From: Nocardia tengchongensis
GTDB taxonomy: Bacteria; Actinomycetota; Actinomycetes; Mycobacteriales; Mycobacteriaceae
Assembly (NCBI RefSeq): GCF_018362975.1
Contig: NZ_CP074371.1
Location: 5,394,001 to 5,458,000, forward strand
DNA length: 64,000 bases
Direction of reading: 5' to 3'
Of the stretch, positions 36,632-44,301 are shown piece by piece (position 1 is the first letter of the stretch; each line of letters opens with the position of its first letter). A model generated the notes under the pieces. The model did not search any database. It was not told the DNA's origin and saw only the letters and a program-made list of their open reading frames with translations. Both the position numbers and the translations under genes were made by a program.

Positions 36632-37702
36632 GTGAACAAGCGCATCGTGCTGTGGGGGACCGGCGTCGTCGGCTCCATGGTGCTCACCGAAATCCTGCGC
36701 CACCCCAACTTCGAACTCGTCGGCGTCGGCGTCAGCAACCCCGACAAGGTCGGCCGCGACGCCGGAGACCTGTGCGGGGCCGCGAAAACCGGTGTCCTGG
36801 CCACCGATTCGGTCGACGAACTCATCGCGCTGCGCCCCGACGCCGTCGTCCACTACGGACCCACCGCCGCCTTCGCCGACGAGAACATGCGCGTCATCGG
36901 CGCCTTCCTGCGCGCGGGCATCGACGTCTGCTCGACCGCCATGACCCCGTGGGTGTGGCCGCAGATGAAACAACTGCCCGCCGTGTGGCGCGACCCGATC
37001 ACCGAGGCGTGCGAGGCCGGGGGAGCGTCGTGCTTCACCACCGGCATCGACCCCGGCTTCGCCAACGACCTGTTCCCGCTCACCCTGATGGGCCTGTGTG
37101 GTGAAGTGCAGTCCGTGCGCGCCTCCGAACTGCTCGACTACACCGACTACGAAGGCGACTACGAATTCGAGATGGGCATCGGCCACCCACCCGAATTCCA
37201 AGCCCTGCTCGAACACCCCGACATGCTCATCATGGCGTGGGGCGCAACGGTTCCCATGATCGCCGCGGCCGCCGGCATCGAGCTCGACGCCATCACCACC
37301 ACCTGGGACAAATGGGTCACCCCGACCGACCGCCCCTCCGCCAAGGGCGGCGTGAAAGCGGGCACTGTCGCCGCCATCCGTTTCACCATCAACGGCGTCT
37401 ACAACGGCCGTGAGGTGATCACCCTCGAACACGTCAACCGCATCGGCCTCGACGCGGCGCCGGACTGGCCCGCCGGCACCAAGGACGACGTGTACCGCGT
37501 CGACGTCCTCGGCAGCCCTTCGATTTCCCAGGAAACCTCGTTCCGCTTCACTGACGGCTCCGGCCGCACCCCGGCGGTAGCGGGCTGCCTGTCCACCGGC
37601 ATGCGAGCCCTCAACGCCGTCGCGGCCGTCAATGCCCTGCCGCCGGGTTGGGTGACGCCGCTGGATCTTCCGTTGATCCCGGGGCTCGGCACGATTCGCT
37701 GA
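36632..37702 (+). CDS. dihydrodipicolinate reductase-like oxidoreductase
   Basis: NAD(P)-dependent oxidoreductase with a DapB-like N-terminal domain, 356 residues; the family includes 2,4-diaminopentanoate dehydrogenase and many actinobacterial enzymes of unknown substrate. IVLWGTGVVGSMVLTEIL is the cofactor loop; DPGFANDLFPLTLMG and EFEMGIGHPPEFQALL belong to the second domain. GGGAG 5 bases before GTG 36632 supports that start; ATG 36614, which overlaps the SDR stop as ATGA, is the alternative. Second gene of an operon with the SDR. Confidence 0.83.
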   Translation: MNKRIVLWGTGVVGSMVLTEILRHPNFELVGVGVSNPDKVGRDAGDLCGAAKTGVLATDSVDELIALRPDAVVHYGPTAAFADENMRVIGAFLRAGIDVCSTAMTPWVWPQMKQLPAVWRDPITEACEAGGASCFTTGIDPGFANDLFPLTLMGLCGEVQSVRASELLDYTDYEGDYEFEMGIGHPPEFQALLEHPDMLIMAWGATVPMIAAAAGIELDAITTTWDKWVTPTDRPSAKGGVKAGTVAAIRFTINGVYNGREVITLEHVNRIGLDAAPDWPAGTKDDVYRVDVLGSPSISQETSFRFTDGSGRTPAVAGCLSTGMRALNAVAAVNALPPGWVTPLDLPLIPGLGTIR

Positions 37703-37717
37703 AACTGGATCCGAGTT

Positions 37718-37762
37718 GTTGCTACCGGGCACGCAGATCGCCCAATCCGACCGGGTAGCAAC
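37718..37762 (+). terminator. possible hairpin after the reductase operon
   Basis: GTTGCTACC (37718-37726) pairs with GGTAGCAAC (37754-37762) over a 27-base loop, 16 bases after the operon stop. The loop is long for a classical terminator, so this may act together with the larger hairpin just downstream. Confidence 0.35.
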
Positions 37763-37774
37763 AGCATCCACCAT

Positions 37775-37827
37775 CCAGTCAACCCACCCCGATACGTCAC
37801 TGTGACGTATCGGGGTGGGTTGACTGG
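37775..37827. terminator. 26-bp perfect inverted repeat between convergent genes
   Basis: Bases 37775-37800 are the exact reverse complement of 37802-37827, with a single unpaired T at 37801. It lies between convergent genes, so a bidirectional terminator is the plain reading. Its centre, ATACGTCACTGTGACGTAT, is partly repeated at 41134, on the far side of the integrase region. Confidence 0.7.
37792..37819 (+). repeat. left copy of att-like direct repeat
   Basis: This 28-base stretch matches 41134-41161 at 24 positions in the same orientation. The first 15 bases, ATACGTCACTGTGAC, are identical. The pair brackets the tyrosine recombinase gene. A 15-base match alone could occur by chance in a window this long; the extended match and position make it worth noting. 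Confidence 0.45.
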
Positions 37828-37854
37828 CGAACCGGGGGAGTGTGACAACAGTGG

Positions 37855-38577
37855 CTATAGCTCCAGCGGCGTCCGATCGGCGGGCAGGCTCGGCACCGCG
37901 GGTTCCAACGCACCAACAAGGGCACCCACACCCGCCCCGATCGCCGAACCGACCACGGCCGCAGGGATCGCGAACACTGCGGCACCGATGGCAGCGCCGA
38001 TGACCGGTACGACCACCAAACCCGCTGGGAGGAAGGGGATGCCGGAAATGAAACCGGCGGCGGCACCGACCAGTGCACCGGTGGAGGTCAACGGGCTGAT
38101 CACGGTGCCCGCCACCACATTGCCTACGAGTGCACCGGCAAGAGCGTTGGCGGCCATGCGGTCCGACCGCGTCGGCGCGAATCCGAGCGAGTCGAATCCC
38201 TGGGCCAGCATGGCCTCCGTCTGCGCGTATGAGTCGTTGATTCCCGAGGTCAGCCCAGGGTCGACCCAGTCCGGCCGTCCGATCGAAGCCGAGCCGATAC
38301 GAATGGTCCCGTCTTGCGCCTGGATCGGTGCGACGGGCGGGGCGAGGGCAGTGGGCAGGTGCAGACTGGACGGGTCGACCGGCGCGAGACTGCCATCAGG
38401 CACTGGCCGCTTGCCACTCGTATCGTTGCGGCTGGTCACCGTCGGCGGATTGCTCGCGTCCGCCAAGGCCGGGGAGATCTCGAACAGCGTCATCGACAAC
38501 GGAACCGCCGCGAGCGCGACGAACGATCCAGCAGACCCGAATCGCCTGGTCGAACAACTCACATGGCGTGCTGCCAT
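37855..38577 (-). CDS. secreted hypothetical protein with Ala/Gly-rich hydrophobic tail
   Basis: 240 residues, function unknown. From ATG 38577 (with AGAGAGG upstream) it begins with a signal peptide (SFVALAAVPLSMTLFEISPALA, cut after about residue 37), a polar segment rich in Ser/Pro (residues 40-110), and then a long Ala/Gly/Val hydrophobic region of several possible helices (ALVGAAAGFISGIPFLPAG and GAAIGAAVFAIPAAVVGSAI). The shape is seen in several Nocardia and Rhodococcus surface proteins. It ends 28 bases before the large inverted repeat. Confidence 0.65.
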   Translation of the reverse strand: MAARHVSCSTRRFGSAGSFVALAAVPLSMTLFEISPALADASNPPTVTSRNDTSGKRPVPDGSLAPVDPSSLHLPTALAPPVAPIQAQDGTIRIGSASIGRPDWVDPGLTSGINDSYAQTEAMLAQGFDSLGFAPTRSDRMAANALAGALVGNVVAGTVISPLTSTGALVGAAAGFISGIPFLPAGLVVVPVIGAAIGAAVFAIPAAVVGSAIGAGVGALVGALEPAVPSLPADRTPLEL

Positions 38578-38692
38578 GAATGACCTCTCTTTCGACTTGT
38601 GATGAATTGCGTAACAGACTCGAACCGACACGCCGTCCGGATACTCCAGAACTGCCTGCGCCGATCCGCCGTGCCCTGATCCCGCTCGAGCG

Positions 38693-38707
38693 CCGACATC
38701 ATGTCGG
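38693..38707. promoter_or_regulatory. short palindrome upstream of secreted-protein gene
   Basis: CCGACAT, C, ATGTCGG (38693-38707), a perfect 7-base palindrome in the 200-base gap between the integrase end and the secreted protein start. It may end the integrase transcript or be an operator; the sequence does not decide. Confidence 0.35.
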
Positions 38708-38778
38708 TGGTGGCGCCCGCGGTTGACCGACCCTTCTGCTGAGCCCGAATGTCTTCTCTTGGGTACGAATACGCACGA

Positions 38779-39747
38779 CTACAGTTCCATGAGCTTCGAT
38801 TCGGACGGCATCATGTAACGGCGGAGCTGGCCCGGTCTGCGGTGGCGGGCCTTGCTCATGAGTTCACCCACGTCGATGCCCGAGGCAGCAAGATGGGCCA
38901 AACCCGAGTCACGAAGGTGATGCAGTCTCCATCCGGTACCGAGTCCGTCCACCGCGGTCACGCTGTCGAGCAGATATCTGGCCTGGTCGTACGACAGCCT
39001 CGCCAGACCGGTATGGGGACACAGATCACCGCAGCCCACGAGCTTCCCCGCGCGGGGCCGACGGTGCGTGACGAATACCGGGCCCTGCGTCCGGTCCCGC
39101 AGTAACCGAGGAAGAAACTGGTCGGTCATCGGCCCCCAACGCAGTGTCGACTCCACGGGGCGGCCACTGCCGTGACCCGACCGGCGCGACCGCACTCGGC
39201 AGCTACGCTCCACCAGGTCGAGGTGTTCGATATCGGCCTGAAGCAGTTCGCGGGGGCGAGCGCACGTCTCGAAGATCATCCACCACAGCGCCTTCTCGCG
39301 CAGGTGGATTGCCTCACGGGCGGTGAGGCTTTCGATCGCCACTCGCGAAAGCACAGTCACCGGCTCGGGCACAGGTTTCACCCTGGACAGGTCTGCCGGC
39401 ATCGTAGGTGCTGTCCAGCCCCGCTCGCGGCACCAACTCAACCAGCAGAGCACCGCCGCGCGACGCGCGTTCCAGGTACTACTCCTCGCCGCCGACCACA
39501 ACGAGACCATGGCCTGACCGATTTCCTCGGGGGTAACCGACGCCAGGAGCCGATCCGTTCCCCCGGTGTCGGCCGAACCGTTGTTTTCGACCCACTCGAC
39601 CGTCCGGAGTATTGCAATACGGTAGGCGCGGAAGGTGTTGAACGAGTCGATCGAGCACAGGAACTGCTCCGCGGCTTCCCTCGCGGTACCCAGGCACAGG
39701 TCTGAGCGCATCTCCACCGATGGCGCCGTCACAATGGCCCGTTCCAT
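38779..39747 (-). CDS. tyrosine recombinase / phage-type integrase
   Basis: Site-specific tyrosine recombinase of 322 residues. An N-terminal SAM-like core-binding domain (FLCSIDSFNTFRAYRIAILR to residue 115) precedes the catalytic domain. Arginine 164 (CARPRELL), the LHHLRDS motif (H-x-x-R) near residue 282, a histidine in KARHRRPGQL and the nucleophile tyrosine nine residues later (RRYMMPS) fit the R-H-R-H-Y pentad. Its start overlaps the end of the upstream gene by 19 bases, so the two are translated together. Confidence 0.83.
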   Translation of the reverse strand: MERAIVTAPSVEMRSDLCLGTAREAAEQFLCSIDSFNTFRAYRIAILRTVEWVENNGSADTGGTDRLLASVTPEEIGQAMVSLWSAARSSTWNARRAAVLCWLSWCRERGWTAPTMPADLSRVKPVPEPVTVLSRVAIESLTAREAIHLREKALWWMIFETCARPRELLQADIEHLDLVERSCRVRSRRSGHGSGRPVESTLRWGPMTDQFLPRLLRDRTQGPVFVTHRRPRAGKLVGCGDLCPHTGLARLSYDQARYLLDSVTAVDGLGTGWRLHHLRDSGLAHLAASGIDVGELMSKARHRRPGQLRRYMMPSESKLMEL

Positions 39748-40475
39748 ATAGTCGAAGAATTCGCAAATCTCCAGGGCGTGCAGCCCCTATCGGCAGGAGC
39801 GGGAAAGTAATCACCGATCCGCGCCGGCAAATGACCGTGTGCGACCGCGGACGCGACCTGCTTCTCGGTGAGCGGGGTCGCGCCGAATGCTTGAAACCGC
39901 CACTTACCACCCGAACCATCAGGTTCCCATCCGGTCGGGTCTATCAGGTAGACGCGGCTGACCCGCTGGTCGACCACGACGATCGCATACCGGGCGTCGT
40001 GTCGGACATTCGTCCCCACACGCCACCATCCGCGGTCATTCTCATATCGATCGTTATCGGGGCACAAGGCATCTGTCCACGGTTGCGAAAGGACGATAAG
40101 CGATGCCCTGGTGGTTTCGTCGCGACGCCACCGCTCATACGTCTCGGCTCGGCTGACTCCCGTCACCGATGCGATATCACCGAGGTCCGCCGAGTGGTCC
40201 AGTGCGCATTCGACTGCGGCTGCGATCCACCCTTGAATTTCTCCCGACAACACACTACAGACGTGCAGGAGGCTCAATTGAAACTCCCTGACAGCGACCG
40301 AGTCCAGCAGGCCGCTGTCGGACCGATCCCCTGTCCCAGGTCCGCCGCTGAGGCGTTCAGCCATGCCGACGGCGACTTCGAAAGACGCTCTTGACAGCTG
40401 CAACCTTTCACTTGGTCGCAATTCCCTAGCGAACCGATCACACCCGGCTCGAGGACTAATCTCCAGGTGACTCAT
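39729..40475 (-). CDS. unknown HTH-containing protein coupled to the integrase
   Basis: 248 residues, family not recognised. A helix-turn-helix-like segment, LGDIASVTGVSRAETYERWR (residues 97-116), is flanked by helical regions. The C-terminal half is beta-rich (YAIVVVDQRVSRVYLIDPTG to GGKWRFQAFGATPLT) and may be a separate domain. It shares 19 bases with the integrase start, so the pair likely acts together, perhaps as directionality or regulatory factor; that is inference. The promoter region upstream (40476-40721) is AT-rich. Confidence 0.6.
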   Translation of the reverse strand: MSHLEISPRAGCDRFARELRPSERLQLSRASFEVAVGMAERLSGGPGTGDRSDSGLLDSVAVREFQLSLLHVCSVLSGEIQGWIAAAVECALDHSADLGDIASVTGVSRAETYERWRRDETTRASLIVLSQPWTDALCPDNDRYENDRGWWRVGTNVRHDARYAIVVVDQRVSRVYLIDPTGWEPDGSGGKWRFQAFGATPLTEKQVASAVAHGHLPARIGDYFPAPADRGCTPWRFANSSTIWNGPL

Positions 40476-40721
40476 AGGGCGAGGATATAGCGGAGAGGTT
40501 GCCCCTATGCACGTTTTGCCGCAGCGATTCTCCTAAAAAATCTTGAGTCCATTTTGAGAGAAAAGCGTCATATGGCCATATATTGAGTCGACTTTGGGTG
40601 AACATTTGCACCTTTTGTTCGATTTTGAAGTCCATCTAGTCCAATTAGTCGCTTTCATGCCATCCGACCCCTGTTTTCCCGAAACGCTAACACCGCAACT
40701 CGCGGAAGCGATCCAAGGTCC
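40476..40721. other. AT-rich control region of the element
   Basis: 246 bases, far lower in GC than the rest of the window. Contains the 12-base palindrome ATATGGCCATAT (40570-40581) and two related TTGAGTC...TTG segments (about 40542 and 40583). It lies between the divergent genes at 39729-40475 and 40722-41147 and so probably holds both promoters. Confidence 0.5.
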
Positions 40722-41147
40722 ATGCTCATCGAAGGCGCTGAGACGAAAACGGATTGTTTCGAACCGTACAGTAATCCCGCATCCCGCAGGGATCGGCCGG
40801 CACCGGCGAGCGTCGATATCGCTGGCGTAGAGTTTCGCGGCGCGGTCGCCACAGCTGTCGCTCGTTATCTGGAAATGAATAGATTGAGTGGTCCGCAACT
40901 GGTTGTTCCCGGGGCAGGCAACCGGATCATTCACCTCGCAGTCGGTGCCAACAGAGCACCGTCTGCGGTTGCGTATCTCCAGGGATACGCCGGCGACATC
41001 CACTACGACCTTCTCGCATTCGGGCCGGACGACGGATGGGTGGCTCGTCCGGGCCTTCGTGACTGGATTCCGCCGATCGTTCTTCTCGCCGCTGCCACGC
41101 GCGCGGTACATCGACTCCAGTCACAGCAGCAACATACGTCACTGTGA
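40722..41147 (+). CDS. hypothetical protein of the integrated element
   Basis: 141 residues, no recognised family. The composition is protein-like and not Arg-rich filler: DIAGVEFRGAVATAVARYLE, GPQLVVPGAGNRIIHLAVGA, then QGYAGDIHYDLLAFGPDDGW and a C-terminal hydrophobic IPPIVLLAAATRAVH. Could be a small alpha-beta protein. The stop codon lies inside the right direct repeat (41134-41148), so insertion or excision would change its last codons. Start uncertain. Confidence 0.45.
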   Translation: MLIEGAETKTDCFEPYSNPASRRDRPAPASVDIAGVEFRGAVATAVARYLEMNRLSGPQLVVPGAGNRIIHLAVGANRAPSAVAYLQGYAGDIHYDLLAFGPDDGWVARPGLRDWIPPIVLLAAATRAVHRLQSQQQHTSL

Positions 41148-41161
41148 CATATTCAGGTGGG
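41134..41161 (+). repeat. right copy of att-like direct repeat
   Basis: Matches 37792-37819 at 24 of 28 positions. The centre GTCAC-T-GTGAC is also a short palindrome. It overlaps the end of the hypothetical gene at 40722-41147. Confidence 0.45.
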
Positions 41162-41181
41162 CGGGCCGGCCGGAGGGGAGT

Positions 41182-41245
41182 AGCAGACCGAGCCCCGACA
41201 GCCCGAAACCCGGAGCAGACCGAGCCCCGACAGCCCGAAACCCGG
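41182..41245 (+). repeat. 32-bp exact tandem duplication
   Basis: Bases 41182-41213 and 41214-41245 are identical, each 32 bases, beginning AGCAGACCGAGCCCCGACAG. No gene overlaps them. The repeat begins 20 bases beyond the right att-like repeat. Confidence 0.9.
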
Positions 41246-41256
41246 CCACAATCAGC

Positions 41257-41300
41257 CCATTTGGCCGAAACGGGAAATTTTCCTCCAGGGGGCCAAATGG
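41257..41300. repeat. inverted repeat CCATTTGGCC / GGCCAAATGG
   Basis: CCATTTGGCC (41257-41266) and GGCCAAATGG (41291-41300) are perfect 10-base arms over a 24-base spacer that itself contains GGAAATTTTCC. It could end transcripts from the convergent genes around it. The rest of 41301-41532 shows no gene I can support. Confidence 0.6.
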
Positions 41301-41532
41301 CCTGAAATATTCATGTGGGCCAATCTGGACCCAGCGTGCGACACAAACACGCGTGGGAGAGACGCAACACGCGGTGGCGCCAGCCGGGCCGGGCTTGCTG
41401 TGACACACGGCGTGAATACGCAACGCACGCAGCATGTTTCAAGATCAACACCAGTGCCGTAACCGCGCCGATAATCAACATTATGTTAAGTAGTGCTGAT
41501 GTCGGCGTCCCCCATACTGCACGGTTATCTGA

Positions 41533-41973
41533 TCAGCGGTGTGCGAGCAGCTGCCAGGTCGGTGTGTCGTCGAGTGATTGCATCGCTTCGTAGGTGCGGG
41601 TGTATCCGGTGCGGCTGATGCGCCACTCCCCGTCGGTGCCGCGGCGGTAACGGTCCTCGTAGAAGGCTGCGCCGGTGAGGATCTGGCGGGTTTCGGTGAA
41701 GACGACGGTGTCGGACAGGTACCAGATGCCGGTCGCGGTGTCGCCGTCGATGTCGATCTCGGGGTGATGGCATTGGTGGACGGTGATGATCGATGCGGGC
41801 AGGCTTTCGCTCATCTGGGCGACCAGGTCGGTGCGGTTGGTGAACGAGAGCCGGTCGCCGTAGTCGGCGGTGACGTCCTCGGTGAGGGTGTCGGCGAACA
41901 GTGCCCAGTCCTTGAGGTCGAGTGCGCGCAGGTATCGGTACTTGAGTCGGCGGATGGCTTCGATGGCGTCCAT
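41533..41973 (-). CDS. SnoaL-like (NTF2 fold) protein
   Basis: NTF2-fold protein of 146 residues. AIRRLKYRYLRALDLKDWAL is the first helix, TEDVTADYGD the family acidic turn, and AAFYEDRYRRGTDGEWRISR the last sheet. SnoaL-like proteins include cyclases, isomerases and dehydratases acting on ring compounds. It follows the F420-type oxidoreductase gene by 32 bases and is likely in its operon. Confidence 0.82.
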   Translation of the reverse strand: MDAIEAIRRLKYRYLRALDLKDWALFADTLTEDVTADYGDRLSFTNRTDLVAQMSESLPASIITVHQCHHPEIDIDGDTATGIWYLSDTVVFTETRQILTGAAFYEDRYRRGTDGEWRISRTGYTRTYEAMQSLDDTPTWQLLAHR

Positions 41974-42005
41974 GGGTGTCCCCTGTCTTGTCGCGGGTGG
42001 TGGTG

Positions 42006-42887
42006 TCAGGCGGCGGTGCCGGTTTCGGCGATCACGGTGGCGGCGAACTTCTGGATCTGTTCGATGCGCTCGTCGAGGGTGCGGTGGTCGGGGCCGGGCT
42101 CGTGCAGGCCGCGGAAGCCGATGATGGCGTCGGTGACGCCGGACTGCGCGAGGCGGACGATGCCGGCGGGGGTGAACGCGTCGCGGGAGACTGCGAAGGT
42201 GCGGAAGGTTTTGTCCGGGGCCAGTTCTCGACGCAGGGTCGACAGTTTGGCGAGCATGGTGTCGAGGTCGGCGGGTGAGGCGCCGGCGCTCATCCAGCCG
42301 TCACCGCGGATGACCGAGCGGCGGAGGGCCGCGTCGCTGTGGCCACCGAGCAGGATCGGCAGGGGCTGGGTGGGGACGGGGTTGATTTCGATCTCGGGGA
42401 TGTCGTAGAACTCGCCATGATGCTGGAAGGGTCCTCCCCCGCACAGTCCGCGCACGATGTCGATGCATTCGTCGAGGCGGCGGCCGCGGTGCGGCAAGGG
42501 CACGCCCATCATGGTGAAGTCTTGCGGCCACGGGCTGATTCCGACGCCGAGCGAGAGGCGGTTGCCGCTGAGCGCGGCAATGGAGGCTGCTTGCTTGGCG
42601 ACCAGGACCGGGGGGCGCACGGGCAGTTTCAGCACGAACGGTGTCACGTGCAGGCGGGTGGTGGCCGCGGTCAGGGCGGCGGCCAGGACCAGAGGTTCGA
42701 TGAAGGCTTTGCCGCGCAGGAATTCTCGGTTGCCGTCGTCGGTGTACGGGTAGGTGGCGTCGGATTCGGAGGGGTAGGCGAGGCTGTCGGCCAGGCAGAT
42801 GCCGGTGAATCCGGCGTCCTCGACGGCGCGGGCCAGCGGCAGCCAGTGCGCCGGGTCACCGGCGGCTTCGGTGAAGTGGAAACGCAA
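42006..42887 (-). CDS. LLM-class F420-dependent oxidoreductase
   Basis: Luciferase-like oxidoreductase of 293 residues, TIM barrel, of the F420-using actinobacterial group. Markers: RFHFTEAAGDPAHWLPLARA at the N-terminus, LSLGVGISPWPQDFTMMGVP near residue 113, and PLPILLGGHSDAALRRSV near residue 178. The start is TTG 42887 with AGGAGG 8 bases upstream. Substrate unknown. Precedes the SnoaL gene, and together they may process one cyclic compound. Confidence 0.85.
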   Translation of the reverse strand: MRFHFTEAAGDPAHWLPLARAVEDAGFTGICLADSLAYPSESDATYPYTDDGNREFLRGKAFIEPLVLAAALTAATTRLHVTPFVLKLPVRPPVLVAKQAASIAALSGNRLSLGVGISPWPQDFTMMGVPLPHRGRRLDECIDIVRGLCGGGPFQHHGEFYDIPEIEINPVPTQPLPILLGGHSDAALRRSVIRGDGWMSAGASPADLDTMLAKLSTLRRELAPDKTFRTFAVSRDAFTPAGIVRLAQSGVTDAIIGFRGLHEPGPDHRTLDERIEQIQKFAATVIAETGTAA

Positions 42888-43155
42888 GCGGTGCCTCCTG
42901 GGTCGAATGTGATCGGCACCACCGACAATGGAGCGGCCGAGCCCCGGTGAGCGGGCACAGTCTCATCGATCGGGACCTGCTGCGGCGCAAGTCCTACGGT
43001 TCGGGATCCGGGCCCACTGGCGTCGCTGTGCGCGGCTGCGAAGCGGTAAGCACCCCCTAGCCGGTCAGCACTCCCCTAGGTAGTTCGGCGAATGCGTACG
43101 AACCCCGAGCTGGCAGACCAATCGCTCGGCATGCTCGCCGGGTCGGTGACACACC

Positions 43156-43242
43156 TTCACCCTCACCGAGTCCGGACGCCGCGCCATCTACACCCTGCCT
43201 GCCGGCGCGACCGCAACACTGGTGTGGCAGCCGGTCTCCTGA
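43156..43242 (+). pseudogene. possible 3' fragment of a glycoside hydrolase gene
   Basis: A 28-codon frame ending TGA 43240-43242 reads FTLTESGRRAIYTLPAGATA and ends LVWQPVS. The pattern resembles the terminal beta-sandwich strand of some secreted glycoside hydrolases. No upstream part is present; the rest of 42888-43322 holds no supported gene. Weak call from one short motif. Confidence 0.3.
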
Positions 43243-43322
43243 CCCAATCCGGCGGTCAACCGGCCCGGACCCCCGACCGTTTCGAGGTGGTCCGAGCCGT
43301 CGCCGCCACGCAGCCCCGGGGT

Positions 43323-43994
43323 TCAGGCGGGGGTGATCGCGCGGACCAGCAGCATGCGCTGGGGGCTCGGGCAGATCAGGTTGTCCCAGGGCAGGGTGAG
43401 GGATTCGGTGTTGTCGGGCGGGTAGACGCGCAGGGTGTTGGTGCGCAGGGCGTCGCAGGCGTTGACCTGTTTGGGGTAGCTGATGAATTCGAACTTGGCG
43501 GCGCCGCCGTTGGCGGTCAGGGTGACGGGGGTGACCTGCGGGGCTTGGGGGCCCTTGTCGCGGTCGGCGGGTTCGCCGACCGGGTCGCCCTGGGGGCCGT
43601 TGGTTTGCGAGACGCCCGGGAAGCCTTCCAGGACGCAGGGGGTGGAGCTCTTGTTGATGAATTTCAGGAACCAGGTGCCGCCGATCTGGCCGCCGTAGCC
43701 CTTGTCCAGGATCAGCTGGGAGGTTTTGCATTTCTCGGGGCCGCCGGGGGCCGGCGTGGCCGGGTCACCGGCGGGGGCTCCGGTCGTGGGGGCCGGGGCG
43801 TCGGTCGTGCCGGGGCTGTTGCCGCCGGGTTGGGTGTCCTGGCCCGGTTGGGTGGGTTGCGCCGTGGCCGGTGTGGTCTGGCCGGCGGGGGCGGTGGTGG
43901 GCAGGGGCTTGGGGGTGTCGCTCGGGTCGCAACCCGTGGCGGTGAGAACGACTCCCGCGGCGAGTGCGACGACAACCAGTGACTTGATTCCCAT
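43323..43994 (-). CDS. DUF4232 lipoprotein
   Basis: Lipoprotein of 223 residues. Signal peptide and lipobox (LTATGC, cysteine near residue 22), a Thr/Pro/Gln-rich linker to about residue 85, then a DUF4232 domain: CKTSQLILDKGYGGQIGG, FLKFINKSSTPCVLEGFPG and a final CDALRTNTLRVYPPD. Two cysteine pairs probably form disulfides. Function of DUF4232 is unknown; it is common on the cell surface of actinomycetes. Confidence 0.85.
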   Translation of the reverse strand: MGIKSLVVVALAAGVVLTATGCDPSDTPKPLPTTAPAGQTTPATAQPTQPGQDTQPGGNSPGTTDAPAPTTGAPAGDPATPAPGGPEKCKTSQLILDKGYGGQIGGTWFLKFINKSSTPCVLEGFPGVSQTNGPQGDPVGEPADRDKGPQAPQVTPVTLTANGGAAKFEFISYPKQVNACDALRTNTLRVYPPDNTESLTLPWDNLICPSPQRMLLVRAITPA

Positions 43995-44255
43995 GAGAAC
44001 CTCCAGATGCGAAACCCGACCAATGACAATGCATGGTGCACATCAGCGGGGTCGGAGCGCCTGTTACGACCCTCGAGGGCATCGGATTCGTGGAATCGCC
44101 TGTGGTTCAGCGCAGTTCGTCGTAGGCTTCCGCGGAAACCCCTGATCCGGGTGGGCGGCGCAAAAGCGTTAACAGCCCCCGGCGCGACCTGTGCCCCCAA
44201 AAGATGGGGCGGGGCGGCGTATCGGATCCCGCCGCGAAAATCTTCCCCACACGCC

Positions 44256-44276
44256 GAATCAATACTTGATTGATTC
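44256..44276. promoter_or_regulatory. FurA operator / furA-katG promoter region
   Basis: GAATCAAT (44256-44263) and ATTGATTC (44269-44276) form a perfect 8-base inverted repeat over five bases. It overlaps the ACTTGATTGATTCCAGAAAA stretch that resembles the known mycobacterial furA operator. It lies 26 bases before the furA start. FurA autoregulation with release by peroxide is established for mycobacteria and is the likely mode here. Confidence 0.75.
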
Positions 44277-44301
44277 CAGAAAAAGGGGCAGACTTCGGGC
44301 T

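Larger units (their letters stand above)
37792..41161. mobile_element. putative small integrated element with tyrosine recombinase
   Basis: A 3.4-kb segment bounded by imperfect direct repeats (37792-37819 and 41134-41161). It contains a tyrosine recombinase (38779-39747), an overlapping unknown HTH-type protein (39729-40475), another hypothetical gene (40722-41147), and DNA clearly poorer in GC than the rest (about 40480-40720). The gene at 37855-38577 may be host DNA. Just outside the right end is a 32-base tandem duplication and a hairpin. Element borders are inferred. Confidence 0.45.

Noticed and set aside
37775..37827. Terminal inverted repeat of a transposon
   Set aside because: No transposase nearby; both arms lie together between convergent genes.
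41182..41245. CRISPR-like repeat
   Set aside because: Only two units, directly adjacent with no spacer, and no cas genes.
41330..41481. Short minus-strand frame beginning MLIIGAVTALVLILK
   Set aside because: One hydrophobic run only, no ribosome site, and the rest is filler.
43156..43242. Independent small peptide gene
   Set aside because: No start codon or ribosome site; better read as the tail of a lost gene.
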